The notes beneath the pieces are model-generated. The model did not search any database, was not told the origin of the DNA, and saw only the letters and a program-made list of their open reading frames with translations. This document shows, in pieces, positions 1 through 11,225 of a stretch of 64,000 nucleotides of DNA. Position 1 is the stretch's first letter, and each line of letters begins with the position of its first letter. Origin of the DNA: Thalassia testudinum (lineage: Eukaryota; Streptophyta; Magnoliopsida; Alismatales; Hydrocharitaceae); assembly GCA_037157565.1 (NCBI GenBank), contig JAZHRO010000013.1, forward strand, positions 39,312,501 through 39,376,500, in the 5' to 3' direction. Both the position numbers and the translations under genes were made by a program.

Positions 1-85
1 GACTCGTTATTCAGATCTGATCGCTTCATAACACATCTTGATTCCAACTTGATTCTACATCTTGACTCCACCACCTGATCCAAAC

Positions 86-1717
86 ATGCAGCCAAACCAC
101 CTAGGACTACCAGTCAAGAAACCTGAATATCAGAGATCCATGAGAGATAAAATGATTGAGGATGCCATGAAATTCTATGAAAATGAAGAAACCTCAACAA
201 TAGTAGGAAATGTTCAGGTTGATGTCCCAACAACCACAACCTTTGTCATAACTTGTGCCCAAATACTATTAGCAGAAGCCAACAAAGGATCAACCCGTGA
301 CTTGCTCATTACTACATACATTGAGATAGAAAAATTGCATAATAGTGAATACCTTCAATGTATGACAAATCCTCGACTTTGGAAGCAACACCAAGATAGT
401 CTTGAAAAACGGGAAGAGATAATGGGATTAGTAAAACAAGTTATTGATCAGAAATACCCGTATATACCACAAACAGAGGATGAACTATCTTGGGACAACA
501 TCGAGGATAAATCTGATCTCGGGTTTGAGGCACAAAATGGTTGTGGATTCCCAACCCAGATAAAGTACAATGTGCCTGATATTGAAGAAGGTTGGGAAGT
601 TTCAAATGCAGGAAAATACAATGTTGAGCCCCTTTTAGAATCCCAAAACTCCTGCAAGTATGAGAGTAGAACTGAACCTCTCGAGGGTATAAATTCCGTC
701 CCTTATTCTGATAAGGTGACCCTTGAAGGTTATTCAGACCTAGATTCTAGTAATTCCACCCACATCCTAAGCCTAGAACCTAGATCTGAAACCTATATTG
801 AAGATTTTAAGGCCCCATATGAAGAAGATCAACCTTTTAATGAAAAATATGATTTTGGGCCTCGATTTGATGAATATCCCTCGTCAACCCCCGTAGAGGA
901 ACGAATCGATTTTGCGGAAGTCATGCCAATCTACGACACAGAAATCGAGGAGTTGGACGAGCAGGGTTTCAATTGGGTCTGCCCTACTAGCTTAGAATCT
1001 GAGCCTCTACCAGATAAGGATACCCTTTTAAGCTCAGAATTAACATTTAGGCTAGATCCCAGTCAGGCTGCTGAATATACAACATATGATTTATTCTATG
1101 GTGGAACTCATGATCTGGAATCTCATTCAAACTTTGATTTTCGCAAACTCTCCGACGATCTCGAATCTGACCATAACATCGGAGAAAATCTGCCTCCTGA
1201 TTATAACATGTCAATCTTCTTTGAAGCCACCTGCTCCACATATACAGAACCAATCAAAACCCGTTCTCCACCCCAACCCGCAACCGGACTCAATTTCTAT
1301 TCCGATTCACCTCTCACTGAGCCGTTTACAGATGATTCAACTCCATATCTAGACCAGGTATCGGGTACTGATCAGACCACAAATCAGGAGCCTCCATCCT
1401 TTGATCACCTCTGTAGGGATTCCACACCTTACATGGATAATTTTTCGGAACCCTACTTTGACCAGGCTGATTCGACTCAGCCTGAACCTGAGTTTTCACT
1501 TCCATATCCATTAGAACGTCACTGCATATGGTGGGTTCCGCATCTGCTGATCTACATATATCAACCCACCAGACTTATTGGGTTCGGGCTGCACCATCAG
1601 CCTGCTGATCTCAACAAGCACCTGGTTGGACCAACCAGGCTCTTAATCAAGGTGCTTGTTTTCCAAAACTCCATTGATTTGACCACTCCCTCTCCACCCC
1701 ATTTTCTGCTCGGCTGA
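86..1717 (+). CDS. Novel acidic ORF of non-autonomous Athila-type element (B copy)
   Basis: Open frame of 543 codons from the first ATG (MQPNHLGLP); the frame is also open back to a TTG at 62. I do not recognise a known domain. There is no CCHC knuckle, no DSG protease motif, no YxDD/FIDD reverse transcriptase motif and no integrase HHCC or DDE. The N-terminal 140 residues look helical and contain KPEY, SMRDKMIEDAM and QKYPYIP. The middle is strongly acidic with repeated Glu/Asp-Ser/Thr-Pro stretches (for example IYDTEIEELDE). The C-terminus turns basic and hydrophobic (WWVPHLLIYIYQPTRLIGFG). The homologue in element C (49152-51017) aligns over its whole length with in-frame length differences, which suggests selection on the protein. 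Its role is unknown; a Gag-interacting or Gag-substitute role is inference. It could alternatively be a very diverged Gag. Confidence 0.6.
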   Translation: MQPNHLGLPVKKPEYQRSMRDKMIEDAMKFYENEETSTIVGNVQVDVPTTTTFVITCAQILLAEANKGSTRDLLITTYIEIEKLHNSEYLQCMTNPRLWKQHQDSLEKREEIMGLVKQVIDQKYPYIPQTEDELSWDNIEDKSDLGFEAQNGCGFPTQIKYNVPDIEEGWEVSNAGKYNVEPLLESQNSCKYESRTEPLEGINSVPYSDKVTLEGYSDLDSSNSTHILSLEPRSETYIEDFKAPYEEDQPFNEKYDFGPRFDEYPSSTPVEERIDFAEVMPIYDTEIEELDEQGFNWVCPTSLESEPLPDKDTLLSSELTFRLDPSQAAEYTTYDLFYGGTHDLESHSNFDFRKLSDDLESDHNIGENLPPDYNMSIFFEATCSTYTEPIKTRSPPQPATGLNFYSDSPLTEPFTDDSTPYLDQVSGTDQTTNQEPPSFDHLCRDSTPYMDNFSEPYFDQADSTQPEPEFSLPYPLERHCIWWVPHLLIYIYQPTRLIGFGLHHQPADLNKHLVGPTRLLIKVLVFQNSIDLTTPSPPHFLLG

Positions 1718-1980
1718 AGGCATTAAATTTAACGCTTAACAGGAGGCAACCCGTCATCCCAAACACAGAGACCCGTCTGATTATCCGTCTGTACTCCACG
1801 TCTACTGCACCTTGAGTTCGACCTTAGACAGTTGATCCCACCTCTGGTACACGTATCAGAGCTTGAAATCGTTCGCTTCAGTCAGTTCCGACCCATTCAC
1901 CCACCCAATGTATCCTGTTCTAAGTCCCTGACCTCAACACTATTTCACACCCTCCGTTTACAATGAGGACATTGCCAAAC

Positions 1981-2003
1981 TTAGGCATGGGGGGGTGGTA
2001 AAG
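1981..2003 (+). other. Internal polypurine tract of element B
   Basis: TTAGGCATGGGGGGGTGGTAA, preceded by GAGGACATTGCCAAAC. The same block occurs in B' (17936-17955), in C (minus, 48881-48900) and in E (minus, 62660-62680), each 1.2-1.3 kb before the true 3' LTR purine tract. It is therefore a conserved second purine tract, possibly used for internal plus-strand priming; function is inferred. Confidence 0.6.
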
Positions 2004-2682
2004 TGCATACATACAAAACCAAGAAAAAATCAGAAGGATTCTCACACAAAAAATTCACATAGGTCAAAAAAAAAAAATTGAAAAATTATGAAAAAGAACA
2101 AAAAATGGGGGGAGGGAAGAAATTTTGTGAGCCACATAACTATAAGGAGGAGAAAAAGAGTAAAATGACAAAAAGGACTACAAAATGAAAATGAAAAGAA
2201 ATAGTCATTAGTAAAAGATTAAGGGGTTAACTGAAGTTCTAGACCAAATAAAAAAAAAAGGAACAGAAAAGTGCTATGGAGACATAACAAGAGATTAGCG
2301 GGAATGCTGGTCTTGGGCCTCTTGGACTAGATTCTTTAGCTTAAAAATTCACGTATTCGCTAAAATCTGGATAATCCTCAAGAGGTTGGGGAAAATGCGA
2401 AGCTTAAGTATTAGGTCTAAGGCTTAGGAAGTATTCGGCCTCGTTAACTGACCTCCGATTTGCGGGATTCGGTAACCTAAGCACCCAAATTCACACACAG
2501 TCTGGTTCAGTGCGTATAAACATCTAAATCACGCGAAAATCGTTTAATGTTCTGAAAAAGTCACCTAGATAAGGAGCGGCCAATCAACACACATTGATTT
2601 GGACGAGTTCCCGGCGTGGAGAGGTGGGAAATTCCCCTCGAAGATGCGTAACAATATATCGTCTCCTCGGTGCTTGTCTCTT

Positions 2683-2700
2683 AGGATATTTAAATATCCT
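2683..2700. repeat. 18-bp perfect palindrome
   Basis: AGGATATTTAAATATCCT reads the same on both strands. It is conserved at 18646-18663 in B' and with one central change at 48224-48241 in C. It lies upstream of a short tandem repeat in the 3' region of this element family. Confidence 0.85.
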
Positions 2701-2736
2701 ACTGGGGGCACGTAAGCACTCTGCTGGTTCAGATAC

Positions 2737-2842
2737 CATGGGCGGCCTTATCACGAAATGTCGATCGCCAGGGTCTGAATTCGGCCACGGAATGCCATGG
2801 GCGGGATTATGTCGAAATCTCGAAAGCCAGGAACCCTTGAGG
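2737..2842 (+). repeat. Minisatellite, about 57-bp unit, two copies
   Basis: Units start with CCATGGGCGG and contain ATTATNNCGAAATCTCGAAAGCCAGG. Two units here, three in B' (18700-18845) and three in C (minus, 48056-48190), so copy number differs between family members. Confidence 0.7.
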
Positions 2843-3252
2843 ATTGATGATGGGGACGAGGAATCTGATACAGACCGTGCTGAGAAGCTAATTCGAAGCT
2901 AGAAATAAAAAGAAAAGAGAGAGAAAAGCTCTCCAAACAAATATATCCTCTATCTCTCTCTCTTATAAAAAACGCACTGCAAACTGAACTTAGGCTAAAA
3001 ATGTCTCAAGCAAGGGTGCTTTAACCGCGGAGTCCAACAAACCCTAGGTTAGTTTCTGTGGGCCGGAGAAACCTTTGCGGAGGACTGAGGCCAAAGCGGA
3101 ACAGGTCCGGATTTTGGTTGGTACTTGAGTACCTCTAGGCCTATTATTGGCATTCTGACCTAATCACAAAAGAAGCACTTATCATAACTGAGGACACTCT
3201 GGGTCTAGAATGGAAGTTAAAACCTTGAAATTTTGCTAAGGGACTAGCAAAA

Positions 3253-3268
3253 GCTAGGCATGGGGGTA
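3253..3268 (+). other. 3' polypurine tract of element B
   Basis: GCTAGGCATGGGGGTA lies directly against the TGATGAGAG start of the 3' LTR. The same tract and LTR start are seen in C (minus, 47595-47610) and B' (19279-19294). Confidence 0.85.
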
Positions 3269-4058
3269 TGATGAGAGCCTCATCATGAGCCATAACTAGC
3301 TCATTTTGACCCAATAAAGAAGATAAAAGCTCCTACATAACCTAGAAGAAGGCCTAACTGAAGGAACAAGTGCTCTGAGAAGAAAACATGAATTAAAGGT
3401 TAAAAATGTAATTTTACCATTGCAGTACATAAACGGGATTTCTCAGAGGCAAAACACAGGTAAAAAGGTCTAAATGAGATAAAAAGAGGGTTGAGTCAAT
3501 CAGAAATGGGTTCATGTGCAATCTAGGAATTAAATGACACCTGATAACCCTAAAATAGACCCACTTAATTCAACAAGGTTCCGGTCAGGATAAAAAGCAA
3601 GTAAATCCTCTAAAAATCATGGAAAAACATCCTCTAGGGTTTAGAACACTTAATTTGGCCTTTAGAACCTAGTCTGACCTAGATCAGGGTCCTAGTTCAT
3701 CAATTAACCTAATTTAGGTTTTTACGCAAAATGTCCAGTCAAACGAGGTCAAAACTAAAATCCAACTTCACCATTGGATTCCTTAGGTCCAAATTAGGTT
3801 TATACCAAAATTTGGACCTAAGGAGAGGTCATCTTGACCTACTTTGCAATTTAGTACACCCAAATCACAAATTGGTCCCTATCTTTTGAATACCTTTGCA
3901 GAGAGCCCCCTAGGTTCTTCGCCTCCTTTGCAAACCGGTCCTTCGCCATTGCTAGGGCAGAATCGAGCTCCGGCGAGGTTCGGAGAGGGATTGCTCTCTA
4001 ATCCCTCAGAGATTCCCTCCCAGAAATGGAAGGAGGATTCTCTGAGGAATTCCCTTCC

Positions 4059-4066
4059 TTATAAAG
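4059..4066 (+). promoter_or_regulatory. Probable TATA box of B LTR
   Basis: TTATAAAG in a CT-rich context about 790 bp into the LTR; the C LTR has TATAAATA about 925 bp in. Position fits a U3 promoter, but no transcript is known. Confidence 0.45.
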
Positions 4067-5722
4067 TCAATTACAATCGCTGGTGTGAACCCAATCTCTC
4101 GTACGAACGCACGAGAGATTTGGGTATCCACCTTCCTTCCAACTCCGGCGAGCCGGCAGACCTAATTGCGTGCTCTCCACTCGCTGACAGGAGCGGCCAG
4201 CACCGATAAAACACCCCCCAGACCCTGCCGCAGGAGGGGAGCTTGATTTGGCTGAGTTTCCCCCTTCAATTCCTCTCCTCCTGCCCGGCCAAATGTCCCA
4301 GCTAGCTCCGGCGAGCCCTCCTTCCCTCCCTCTTCGCTCTGCCACAAAACCAGTGGCAGAGTTAGCTTCCTGACCTCCCTCCGCGTCGCGCAGTACCAGC
4401 GCACGCCGCCTCAGCCCCGTCGTCGCCGCCGTCCTCCCCCACTGGGTACTTCTTCTCCGGCGACAGCAGGTACTGCTGTTCGCCTTCCGTCCCCTTTCGT
4501 CCTTCCAATTAGGTTAGAACTCCTCTCCATCCTCTCCTCTCTCTTTTCCCCCTGTTATCTCATCTGATTACCCCTCGATCGACGCTAAACACCTCCATCT
4601 TCCTCCACTCCGACCGCCCTCCGGCGACCCGCCCACACCACTCCGCCACTCCACACAGCTCGCCAATCACCTCGAGAGCTCCGCCTCACCACCAGGAACT
4701 CGCTCCACCCCACCACTGCCACTCCAGACCTCCACAGTCACCCCCCGAACAACCCACCATCTCCGGCCATAGGTTGACCTAGGCAAGCACGCCTAGGCTA
4801 ACCTGCGGCCTGCAGCATCGTCCACCGCCTTCGCCGTGCCACAGCGAAGGTCTCTAGCTGATCTGATTGGGCCGAGAGGCTTGTTTTGTGTATGATAGTG
4901 TTTGAGCCGCTGCCGCCATGGACGACCTCCGGTGAAGCTCCAACGAAGCTCCAGGCATCAGGCTTCCCAGGCTGCAGATGCAGGAGACTCACGCGACTGT
5001 CGCAAGGTGAGTGAGCCCAGCACGGAGCGTCAGCAGAGCCATCCGCTTGGGCAATTGCATACGAGATTCTGCGGGCACGCGTGAAATCAGGGTGGAACTT
5101 TAGTCCCACATCGTGGGATTGCAACACTCAGGTATGCTATAAATTGTATTTGTGCTTTAACCCGGTTGCCTCAGTAAGCACAGGGGTGAGGTCCCTCACT
5201 GACCCCACTCGCCTCATCCGCGGCTTGACCACGCGGATCTGGCGGATCCGACCTGCGACTCTAAGCCAACGCACTCCTCGCGCATCACACCACCTGCAGG
5301 TGTGCCTGGTCCCGGGTACGATCCGACTCGATTATGGCTGTGGCTCTGGGGGAGCGTTCATGAGTGATTTTCTTGAGAGAGAGAGACGCGTGGGTAGAGG
5401 GGGAAGGGTTAGGTTTTGCTCCTGTGCAGGCAGGCTGAACGCAGGAGAAGAAGGACTTGGCCGCTACAGAAGAAGAAGAAGGAATGGCGAGCCAAAGAAG
5501 AAAAGAAAGGAGCAAGATAGAGAAGAAGAAGAAAGAAAGAAGCCTTCGCAGGAGAAGAAGGAAAGCAGAAGAAGAAAGAGCTAGACACAGAGAAGAAGAG
5601 AGGCGAAGAAAGATTGGAAGATCAAAAGAAGAAGAAGGCTTCGCAAACACAAGAAAGAAAGCAGAGAGAAGCAAAACGAAGAAGAAAATGAGAGACTGCA
5701 GAAGAAGAAAAGGAGAAATACT

Positions 5723-5753
5723 TTTAAGACGTCTGATCTTGTGATCAGACGTC
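5723..5753 (+). repeat. LTR hairpin module (B LTR)
   Basis: TTTAAG is followed by a perfect inverted repeat: GACGTCTGATC (5728-5738), loop TTGT, GATCAGACGTC (5743-5753). Equivalent modules occur in the LTRs of Tekay, C, D, E and the copia-like solo LTR. Confidence 0.9.
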
Positions 5754-5984
5754 CAATTTCATATTTTTGTCCTAATTGCATATATTCACATTTGAATTGA
5801 TATTCTGAGTAAATTAGAGTGTTCAATTACATTTTGACTAGTAGTAAATTCCATTTGTTCCCTGTGTTCGACCTCGGATACTCCGATTTTCGAGTAATAA
5901 AAATTCTTTGTATTTGTTTGGACGTTTTGTCGGTTATACTACAACGTGATACGCTTTAAATCCGCACAAAACCGTCGACAAACA

Positions 5985-6760
5985 CTAGGCCTATACCGTT
6001 ATGTGTTGTACTTTGGGTGTACCCGCTAGCAGAAATGACTGATCGTGTGCCAGTGTAGGGTAGCTACCGTGTGCTTATCGCACGTGCCGTAGTCACCACT
6101 ACGTCTATCCTTGACCTCGAGGTGGTTGACTGGGTGTAGGATCACCACAGGGGACTCTCTCGGTCAGGGGAGCACCACGTGTGTCTTCTACTCTTCGGAA
6201 AAGACTGCAATTAAGATCGTTCTCACGAGGAACATGCGAGATCAAGAAATAAACCTGAAAGTAAACCAATGGATGAAAAGGAATTACTTGTAAACTAAAA
6301 TAATTGGAAAAGATAAATTTACCTGTTAGCTTTTACTGTTTTAGTCAGTCTGGTTACCACTCTACTCAGTGTTCACTGACTCCATTTACTCATAACCCTT
6401 TTCAGGTCCAGGAGTTGAGCAGTCCGAGTCACTGGCTGCAGAGGGCACTGGGCCCAGTCAAGTCCAGTAGTAGTTCCTATTGTAGTTGTACTCTCTTTTC
6501 AACTAGTGAGTTTTAAACTGTTGTTACCGTTTCTGTTAGTGTACTTTTGTTTCTACTTTCCTGTTGTTGTGGTGGTATGTATTATTTAGCAGCTTTTCCT
6601 TTTTTACTGCTTGTACTCTTTTACTGCTAGTTACCTTGCATAGTGGATGTGGTTTATTCTCTTGCTTTTCGGTTATTTCTCGTTGGACGACTGGGTCTTG
6701 GGATTAGTCGAGTTGAGTCGATCTCGGGTCTTGTAGGGATTCGAGAACTAGGTCGTAACA
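5985..6760 (+). repeat. Tekay 5' LTR, 3' fragment
   Basis: This is the reverse complement of the left 0.8 kb of the solo LTRs at 7315 and 11226 (diagnostic blocks: TGTTGTACTTTGGG, GACTGCAATTAAGATCGTTC) and ends GGTCGTAACA just before the primer site. The 5' part of the LTR is off-window because element B inserted into it. Confidence 0.85.
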
Positions 6761-6763
6761 AGA

Positions 6764-6779
6764 TAGTATCAGAGTAAGG
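6764..6779 (+). other. Primer-binding site, initiator-tRNA-Met type
   Basis: TAGTATCAGAGTAAGG follows the LTR end by 3 nt. It resembles the TGGTATCAGAGC primer site, complementary to tRNA-Met, usual for this lineage, with two changes. Confidence 0.75.
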
Positions 6780-6943
6780 TCGTCCCAAGAAATGAACCAA
6801 CTAGCTTGAGAATAACCAATTCACATCCATGTAACTAGAGTAACCACCACAACGTATCACTTGACATCTGTTCTGAGTTCCTTTCGCTGAAGTCAGTTAG
6901 AGTTGACTTCTTTTGTTCTGTCTTCCGCATCTCCTTGCAGGAG

Positions 6944-7314
6944 ATGCCTTGTCGTGGAGTTCTTCAGGCAGCCGCCGACGTGGCCGTGGACGAGGTCAGA
7001 GGGGCGGACGTGACGGGTCCGAGGTACTAGTTGACTTGGCACTTCTCCTGGGTGTTCAGGCCCAAGACCTCGCTCAGCTGATCCGAAACCTAGTACGAGA
7101 GGAGCTCTACCCGCCTCCACAGGCGCCTCTCCCTGTGGACGTAGAGGGGGAGTCCTCTGTGGGACCGACAGACGATGCAGCGCTGGATGAGGGGGAGGGG
7201 GTGGTCCTCCACCGCCCCCACCACACACTGACACTTCTGAGCACGAGCCCTCCCTGCCTGGAGGCGTGCCCGTCCCCTCAATACAGCTACACTACGAGCT
7301 TTTCGGACAGTTCC
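6944..7314 (+). pseudogene. Tekay gag, 5' fragment
   Basis: Starts near ATGCCTTGTCGTGG after the leader. Two frames are needed to follow the Arg/Gly-rich N-terminus and the LREE-like segment (VQAQDLAQLIRNLVREE), so it is frameshifted. It is cut at 7314 by a solo LTR and resumes at 9953. Confidence 0.6.
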
Positions 7315-9952
7315 TGTAACAACCCGATTCCCGAGTCCCTACGAGACACTAGAACCGGACCGACTCGACTAATCCCAAGACCTAGTCGTCCAACGAGGAA
7401 GTAACCAAAAGAGCAGTAAAATAAACCACATTCAACATGAAATATAACTAGCAGTAACAAATTACAGCAATAAGAAAAAGAACTACTACAGCATGTACCA
7501 CCACAACAGTAGAACAATATTTATAACATAACAAGAACTACAAGTAAAGAAAAGTGCGGGAGTAACAAAAACTACTCACTACAGTGGAACAAAAAGGGCA
7601 CAAAAGAACAGTGGTAACTCTACTGGACCCTACTCGGCCCAACGTCCTCTGCAGTCGCTGACCCTGGCTGCTCAACACCTGGTCCTGAAAAGTAACGAGT
7701 GTAACACATCAGCGAAACGCTGAGTAGAGTGGCAGCTAAAACTAAAGAAGCAGTAAAGTGTACAGTAGCTGTTTTTCTTTTCTTTCTTCCTTTATTTACA
7801 TCTTTCTATTGTTTCACAATTTATCTATTTCTCAGATCCTTCACTTGATCTCGAATGTTCCTCGTGGGAACGATCTTGATTGCAGTCTTTTCCGAACAGT
7901 AGAAGTAACACGTGGTGCTCTCCTGGTCGGGAGAGTCCCTCGTGGTGATCCTACTCTCAGTCAACCACCCCAAGGTCACTGACAGACGTAACGGTGACTA
8001 CGGCACACGTGGTAAATGCACGGGTAGCTAACCCGCACTGGCACGCGGTCAGTCGTTTCCGTTAACGGGTGCGCCCAAAGCACAGCACGGAACCATTATA
8101 GGGCATAGCCCTCTCAGTAATAGGGGTCCAACCCCTCCACAGTAACCAAACAGGGGCCTTGCCCCTCCACAGTCCGCGCACCCTCGCCTGACTACCCTGG
8201 TTTACCCAGTGGGCCTAACAAGTCGGTGTAGGTGAGCTAGCAGGACCCCGGGGCCCGTGGGGTAGCTAGTACTCGCCCTACACTAGTAGCTCTCCTCGGT
8301 ACTGTGTACACGAGGGCCAACAAGTCGGTACAAAGTGGCCAGACCTAACCCTAGGTCCTTGGGGCGGCTGGCTCCGCTCTGCACTAAGCAAGTAACAGAT
8401 GCTTCCCCTGGCATTACGTACTCAAGAGACAACGCACCTCCACATCTTTCTTTCTCAGTTCCATTTCATTCTCTTTCCAGGAGTTCTACTCCTAATTCCC
8501 TGTAGGGTTCCAGCTCTTTTAACTCAGCACATTCAGGTTTTTCCTTTCCAATTTCACGTTCATACAACCCATATTCTCAATCATGTTCATTTATTCATAA
8601 CAGGCAGCTGTTAAATCAATTTACAGGCAGCTATTATTTTCTTTCCACATTTTCCAAGATTGCAATATGTATGTTCATTTCGCTAGTTTTCCAATCCTAG
8701 GATTCATGCCGTACCCTAGGATCTATCATTCAATCTAGTTTTCCAACCCTAGGATTCATGCAATACCTTAGGATCTATCATTCAATCTGGTTTCTCATTC
8801 CTAGGATTCATGCAATGCCCTAGGTTCTATTAATTGTTCCATAATTGTAACAAATTATGATAATAATTTCTAAAGCCACACTACCAGCTACAACGGAAGT
8901 ACTGGGGGCGTGGTCGGAAATCCCGCGTGCCTCTGCAATCTCCAAGACTGAATTGGAACGGGGTCCTATCACAAGGATCAAACATAAGGAGTTTCTCAGA
9001 ACAGTATATAATTACTGTAGACGGGTAGAGGATTTTATTCCGAAAAGAACGCAACTCGAAACGCGGAAAACGGACTTCGAACGGGCCCTAAACGGGTCAA
9101 AAACGACGAAACAGTCCAAAATCAGACGTCTGGAACATCTTCCAGACGTCTTAAAAAGTGGATCAGAGGATACCTTTGTTCTGCGTAGTCTCTCAGACGT
9201 CCAGAAGCCTGCGGGGGCGTCTGGCCTAGTTCCCAGACGTTCGATGGTCACCCAGGATGTCTGAAAGTCCTTCCGGTCATCTGGAACTGCAACTAGACGT
9301 TTGATTCGCGTTGGATGCGAATCTCAGCGCCTGCACGTACCCACTCATCTCTCTCAGTACAACGGTCGCAGAAAAGGACGAAGGACGAAAAATAACTTAC
9401 TTACCAGACGTCTTCACCGTCTGGTTGGAATCTCAGACGTCTGATTCTAGAAAAACTTCCAGAATCAGAGCTCCACGCGCTCTCCGCCCACGACGCACGG
9501 CCGCGCCGCGCTTCGTCCGCCTGCTGCTCGAGCTGCAGCAGCCCTCCCGCGTCACTTCGCGTCCGCTGCTCCCCCGCTGGCAGGCTCCAGCTGCCCCGGC
9601 AAGCTCGAGCCCTCACGGCCGAGCATCTCCACCCTCGCGCAACGCCTCCTCCCGCACACCCGCCGCGGCTGCCGCTGCTGCCGCTCGCTCACTCTCGCAC
9701 TGGTTGGAAGAAGAAGAAGGGAGTGGAGGAGATGAGAGCGAGCGAGAGGGTGAGGGCCCTTTTAAAATCGTGCGGGGAGAGAGAGAGAGGGGGTAGCGCT
9801 GCGCCTGCAGAGGAGAGAGGGGAAAAGGGGCGTCGCAGGTCTGTGTGCACAGGCGCGTAGACGAAATTGTGCGTGCTGCAGAAATCGAATCCCAGACGTC
9901 TGTGCCTCCTCCCAGACGTCTTAAAAGACGTCTTGAAGCTGCGTTCGTAACA
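7315..9952 (-). repeat. Solo LTR of Tekay family, TSD GTTCC
   Basis: 2638 bp, TGTAACAACCCG at the left and CGTTCGTAACA at the right, flanked by GTTCC at 7310-7314 and 9953-9957. There is no internal element sequence, so it is a solo LTR left by LTR-LTR recombination. Orientation is minus because the intact LTR end next to the primer site (6760) is the reverse complement of this left end. It has many AGACGTCT palindromes between 9120 and 9940. Frames such as 9311-9796 or its complement are shadow frames. Confidence 0.92.
9124..9157 (-). repeat. LTR hairpin module (Tekay solo LTR 1)
   Basis: AGACGTCTGGAA (9124-9135), loop CATC, TTCCAGACGTCT (9140-9151), then TTAAAA. This is a perfect 12-bp stem. 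On the element's sense strand it reads TTTTAAGACGTCTGGAA, loop, inverse. Confidence 0.9.
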
Positions 9953-10760
9953 GTTCCGGAAGCTGAAGTCCCCCTCCTTCAAGGGAGATGGGGACCCGTC
10001 TAAGGTAGAGGACTGATTGGAGCAGATAGGGAAGGTGTTTGACACCCTTCGCCCCCTGTAGAGTACTGCGTGGCCTTTGCCACGTACCAGCTGGAGAGTG
10101 CGGCACACCGGTGGTGGAGGGCAGTCACAGGCTAGGAGAGGGGAGAGCCGATGACGAACCAGTTCGTGACCCTCTTCTTCGAGCAATACTTCCTGCAGAC
10201 TTAGTAGGACCAGAGGCGGCGGGAGTTCCACACTCTCTGCCAGGAGACGATAACTGTTAGCGCGTACCGTACGCGCTTTATGGAGCTGTCACGTTTTGCT
10301 ACGATAGCCGTAGCTATGGAGGAGACGCGCCTGTGGAGGTTCACTGAGGGGCTCCGGCCTGCTATTCAGGGGTATGTCAAGCCCTTGAAGCTGCCCACCT
10401 TATCGAGAGTGGTGGAGGCAGCTATGACATATGAGGAGACCAACTCGGCCGTGTGAGATATCGACAGTGGACGGAGGAGGCTTTACCAGACAGAGTACTC
10501 ATAGAGCCGACGAGAGAAGAGGCACGCGGCACCTGCCGGAGAGTCGTCTCGTTTTGCGGGGTCGTCAGTGGCCTTTGGGGGCCCCCGACAGGGGCAGCTG
10601 TCAGCACTGGACCCCCGCCCATCGGTCAGCAAGGACCTGCCGAGGGAGGGAGTCAAGTCCCCCTCTTCTACCGGTGTGGCCAGTCAGGCCACATCAGGAG
10701 GGACTGCCCGTTTAAGGCTGGAGCGCAGCAGATGCTCCCCGCCCCAAGCGCTGGAGGCTG
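9953..10760 (+). pseudogene. Tekay gag, 3' fragment with CCHC zinc knuckle
   Basis: Continues gag after the solo LTR: FRKLKSPSFKGDGDP-like start, then the capsid region with several stops and frameshifts, ending in a nucleocapsid knuckle CGQSGHIRRDC encoded near 10675-10707 (C-x2-C-x4-H-x4-C). Gag would package the RNA; this copy cannot make an intact protein. Confidence 0.75.
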
Positions 10761-10860
10761 AGCAAGTGGTCGTGGCTCCCAGGCATGTGGGGGAGGGTAG
10801 CAGTCACGAGGAGGGTACCGGCCAGTGGCTACTCACCTAACTCAGAGTGTGGCTGCTTCT

Positions 10861-11225
10861 TCTGCACTGAGAGCTGAGGGGCGTATCAACGCCTTGACAC
10901 ACAGAGGCTCCAAGCCATCCGATTTAGTGATGGCTGGTATGGTTACAGTTTCCAATAGATTAGTTTACGTGCTTTTTGATTCTGGCGCCACACATTCTTT
11001 TGTCGCTGCGAGTTTTGCTGTCAGTTTGGGACAGGACTGCGTGTTGTTGGAGGATCTGCTTGTGATCAGAGGTCCAAGTGGTTAGCTGTTTGTAGCTGAG
11101 GAGGTCTACACGGACTGTAAGGTCAGTATTGGGGGACACTGCCTCCCCTTTGACCTGATTGTGATACCGATGGAGGACTTTGGCGTGATTCTGGGGTGGA
11201 TTGGCTGTCTGCTTACCACGCCTTG
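10861..11225 (+). pseudogene. Tekay aspartic protease fragment
   Basis: The frame contains VLFDSGATHSFV at about 10970-11005, the catalytic D-S-G motif of retroviral-type aspartic proteases at 10978-10986. A TAG at about 11083 interrupts it, and a solo LTR splits it at 11225; the downstream part continues from 13907. Confidence 0.75.

Larger units (their letters stand above)
1718..3252 (+). other. 3' non-coding region of element B
   Basis: No coding sequence. Just after the ORF stop lies a block (about 1718-1755) ending in GGGAGGCAACCC-like sequence (here ACAGGAGGCAACCCGTC), which I recall as a common motif downstream of integrase in Athila/Tat elements; its presence right behind this novel ORF suggests that the ORF replaces the whole gag-pol. 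The rest is A-rich and holds an internal purine tract, a palindrome and a short tandem repeat listed separately. Confidence 0.55.
1..5984 (+). mobile_element. Athila-type non-autonomous LTR element B, 3' part
   Basis: The element enters from the left window edge. It shows one long ORF, a GC-poor 1.5-kb 3' region, a polypurine tract and a complete 3' LTR ending at about 5984, where Tekay LTR sequence begins. It is the same family as element C at 44820-54909: shared ORF, shared 3' region, and the same LTR start beginning TGATGAGA. No gag, protease, RT or integrase is seen between the ORF and the LTR. The 5' LTR and leader lie outside the window, so calling it non-autonomous rests on C, which is complete. 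The insertion target is the 5' LTR of the Tekay element that follows; CTAGG at 5985-5989 is the expected target duplication but its partner is off-window. Confidence 0.8.
3269..5984 (+). repeat. 3' LTR of element B (about 2.7 kb)
   Basis: Begins TGATGAGAGCC after the purine tract and ends near GTCGACAAACA, giving TG...CA ends. The first few hundred bases match the starts of B' and C LTRs; the last part carries GTTCGACCTCGG followed by CGAGTAA, a block shared with the ends of the C, D and E LTRs. Open frames inside it (for example 5081-5584 and its complement) are low-complexity Arg/Glu or Leu/Ser frames from GAAGAA repeats and are not genes. Confidence 0.8.

Noticed and set aside
5081..5744. 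Long Arg/Lys/Glu and Ser/Phe/Leu frames on both strands in the B LTR
   Set aside because: They are produced by GAAGAA repeats in the LTR, lack conserved domains and change frame between LTR copies.
9120..9450. Repeated AGACGTCT words looking like a CRISPR or satellite array
   Set aside because: Spacing is irregular, repeats are short palindromes within an LTR, and the organism is a plant.
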